Shown here: one piece after another, positions 5,658 to 5,722 of the stretch
How positions within the stretch are numbered: position 1 is the first letter of the stretch
How the letters are laid out: the number at the start of each line of letters is the position of its first letter
NCBI GenBank assembly: GCA_009924185.1
Contig: RFSC01000053.1
Span: forward strand, 1-5,722
Reading direction: 5' to 3'
Length of the DNA stretch: 5,722 nt
Origin: Actinomycetota bacterium
GTDB taxonomy: Bacteria; Actinomycetota; Actinomycetes; Nanopelagicales; Nanopelagicaceae
Notes under the pieces: generated by a model
What the model was told of the DNA's origin: nothing
What the model saw: the letters and a program-made list of their open reading frames with translations, nothing else
The model's database searches: none
Position numbers and translations under genes: made by a program

Positions 5658-5722
5658 ACTTGTTTACTAGTGATGTTAAAGCGGTGCGGAAACCCTCTTC
5701 ATGGGTGCCACCTTCTTGGGTG
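5593..5722 (-). pseudogene. gyrB: DNA gyrase subunit B, upstream fragment (transducer-domain part), partial and out of frame with the 3' part
   Basis: Read from the right edge on the minus strand, this frame gives TQEGGTHEEGFRTALTSLVN followed by KFAEEWGYIRRKED, the transducer-domain segment of GyrB that contains EGGTHEEGF. In family members about 90 residues follow, including GDDIREGL, EPQFEGQTKTKLGN and the start of the Toprim region (ARKA, RRK). None of these is present: after the RRKED codons the DNA runs directly into the AGMPGKLADC segment in a different frame, and this frame ends at a TGA (5593-5595). The two parts share a GC at the join, consistent with deletion at a very short homology. 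The 5' end of gyrB is outside the window. Confidence 0.8.

Overview
The window carries an actinobacterial housekeeping block. On the minus strand, read right to left, it runs gyrB (3' part), gyrA, tRNA-Ile(GAU), tRNA-Ala(UGC), a cyclophilin-type peptidyl-prolyl isomerase (ppiA) and a rhomboid-family membrane protein. It converges on a plus-strand gene for a CCG-domain iron-sulfur oxidoreductase related to heterodisulfide reductase. The order gyrB-gyrA-ileT-alaT-ppiA matches the origin-proximal region of mycobacteria and many other Actinobacteria. GyrA, GyrB and the Fe-S protein all read as actinobacterial. The moderate base composition (by eye a little below 50% GC), gaps of 2-4 nt between genes and overlapping gene ends suggest a small, streamlined actinobacterium, for example of the freshwater Nanopelagicales type. 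That placement is inference, not proof.

Layout: 1-1229 (+) Fe-S oxidoreductase, cut by the left edge and broken by a frameshift at about 797; 1173-1571 (-) rhomboid-like protein lacking the catalytic-serine segment; 1576-2106 (-) cyclophilin; 2158-2230 (-) tRNA-Ala; 2278-2352 (-) tRNA-Ile; 2422-4890 (-) complete gyrA; 4893-5722 (-) gyrB, cut by the right edge and interrupted by an internal deletion of about 90 codons that also shifts the frame. There is no gene-free stretch above 300 bases.

GyrA and GyrB together form DNA gyrase, and their genes are 2 nt apart, so they are probably translationally coupled. The two tRNAs are probably one transcript, either following gyrA or from a weak promoter just upstream. 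ppiA and the rhomboid-like gene form a tight pair 4 nt apart. The Fe-S gene is functionally separate.

I find no new defence, mobile or metabolic system. What stands out is damage: three of the five protein genes carry lesions (a net 2-nt loss, an in-frame loss of about 50 codons and an out-of-frame loss of about 90 codons), while gyrA, ppiA and both tRNAs look intact. A broken gyrB is hard to reconcile with a living cell that has one gyrase, so an assembly, amplification or chimera artefact must be excluded before any biological reading. A 14-bp tandem duplication of the tRNA-Ala 3' end and a 57-bp convergent gene overlap are smaller points of interest.
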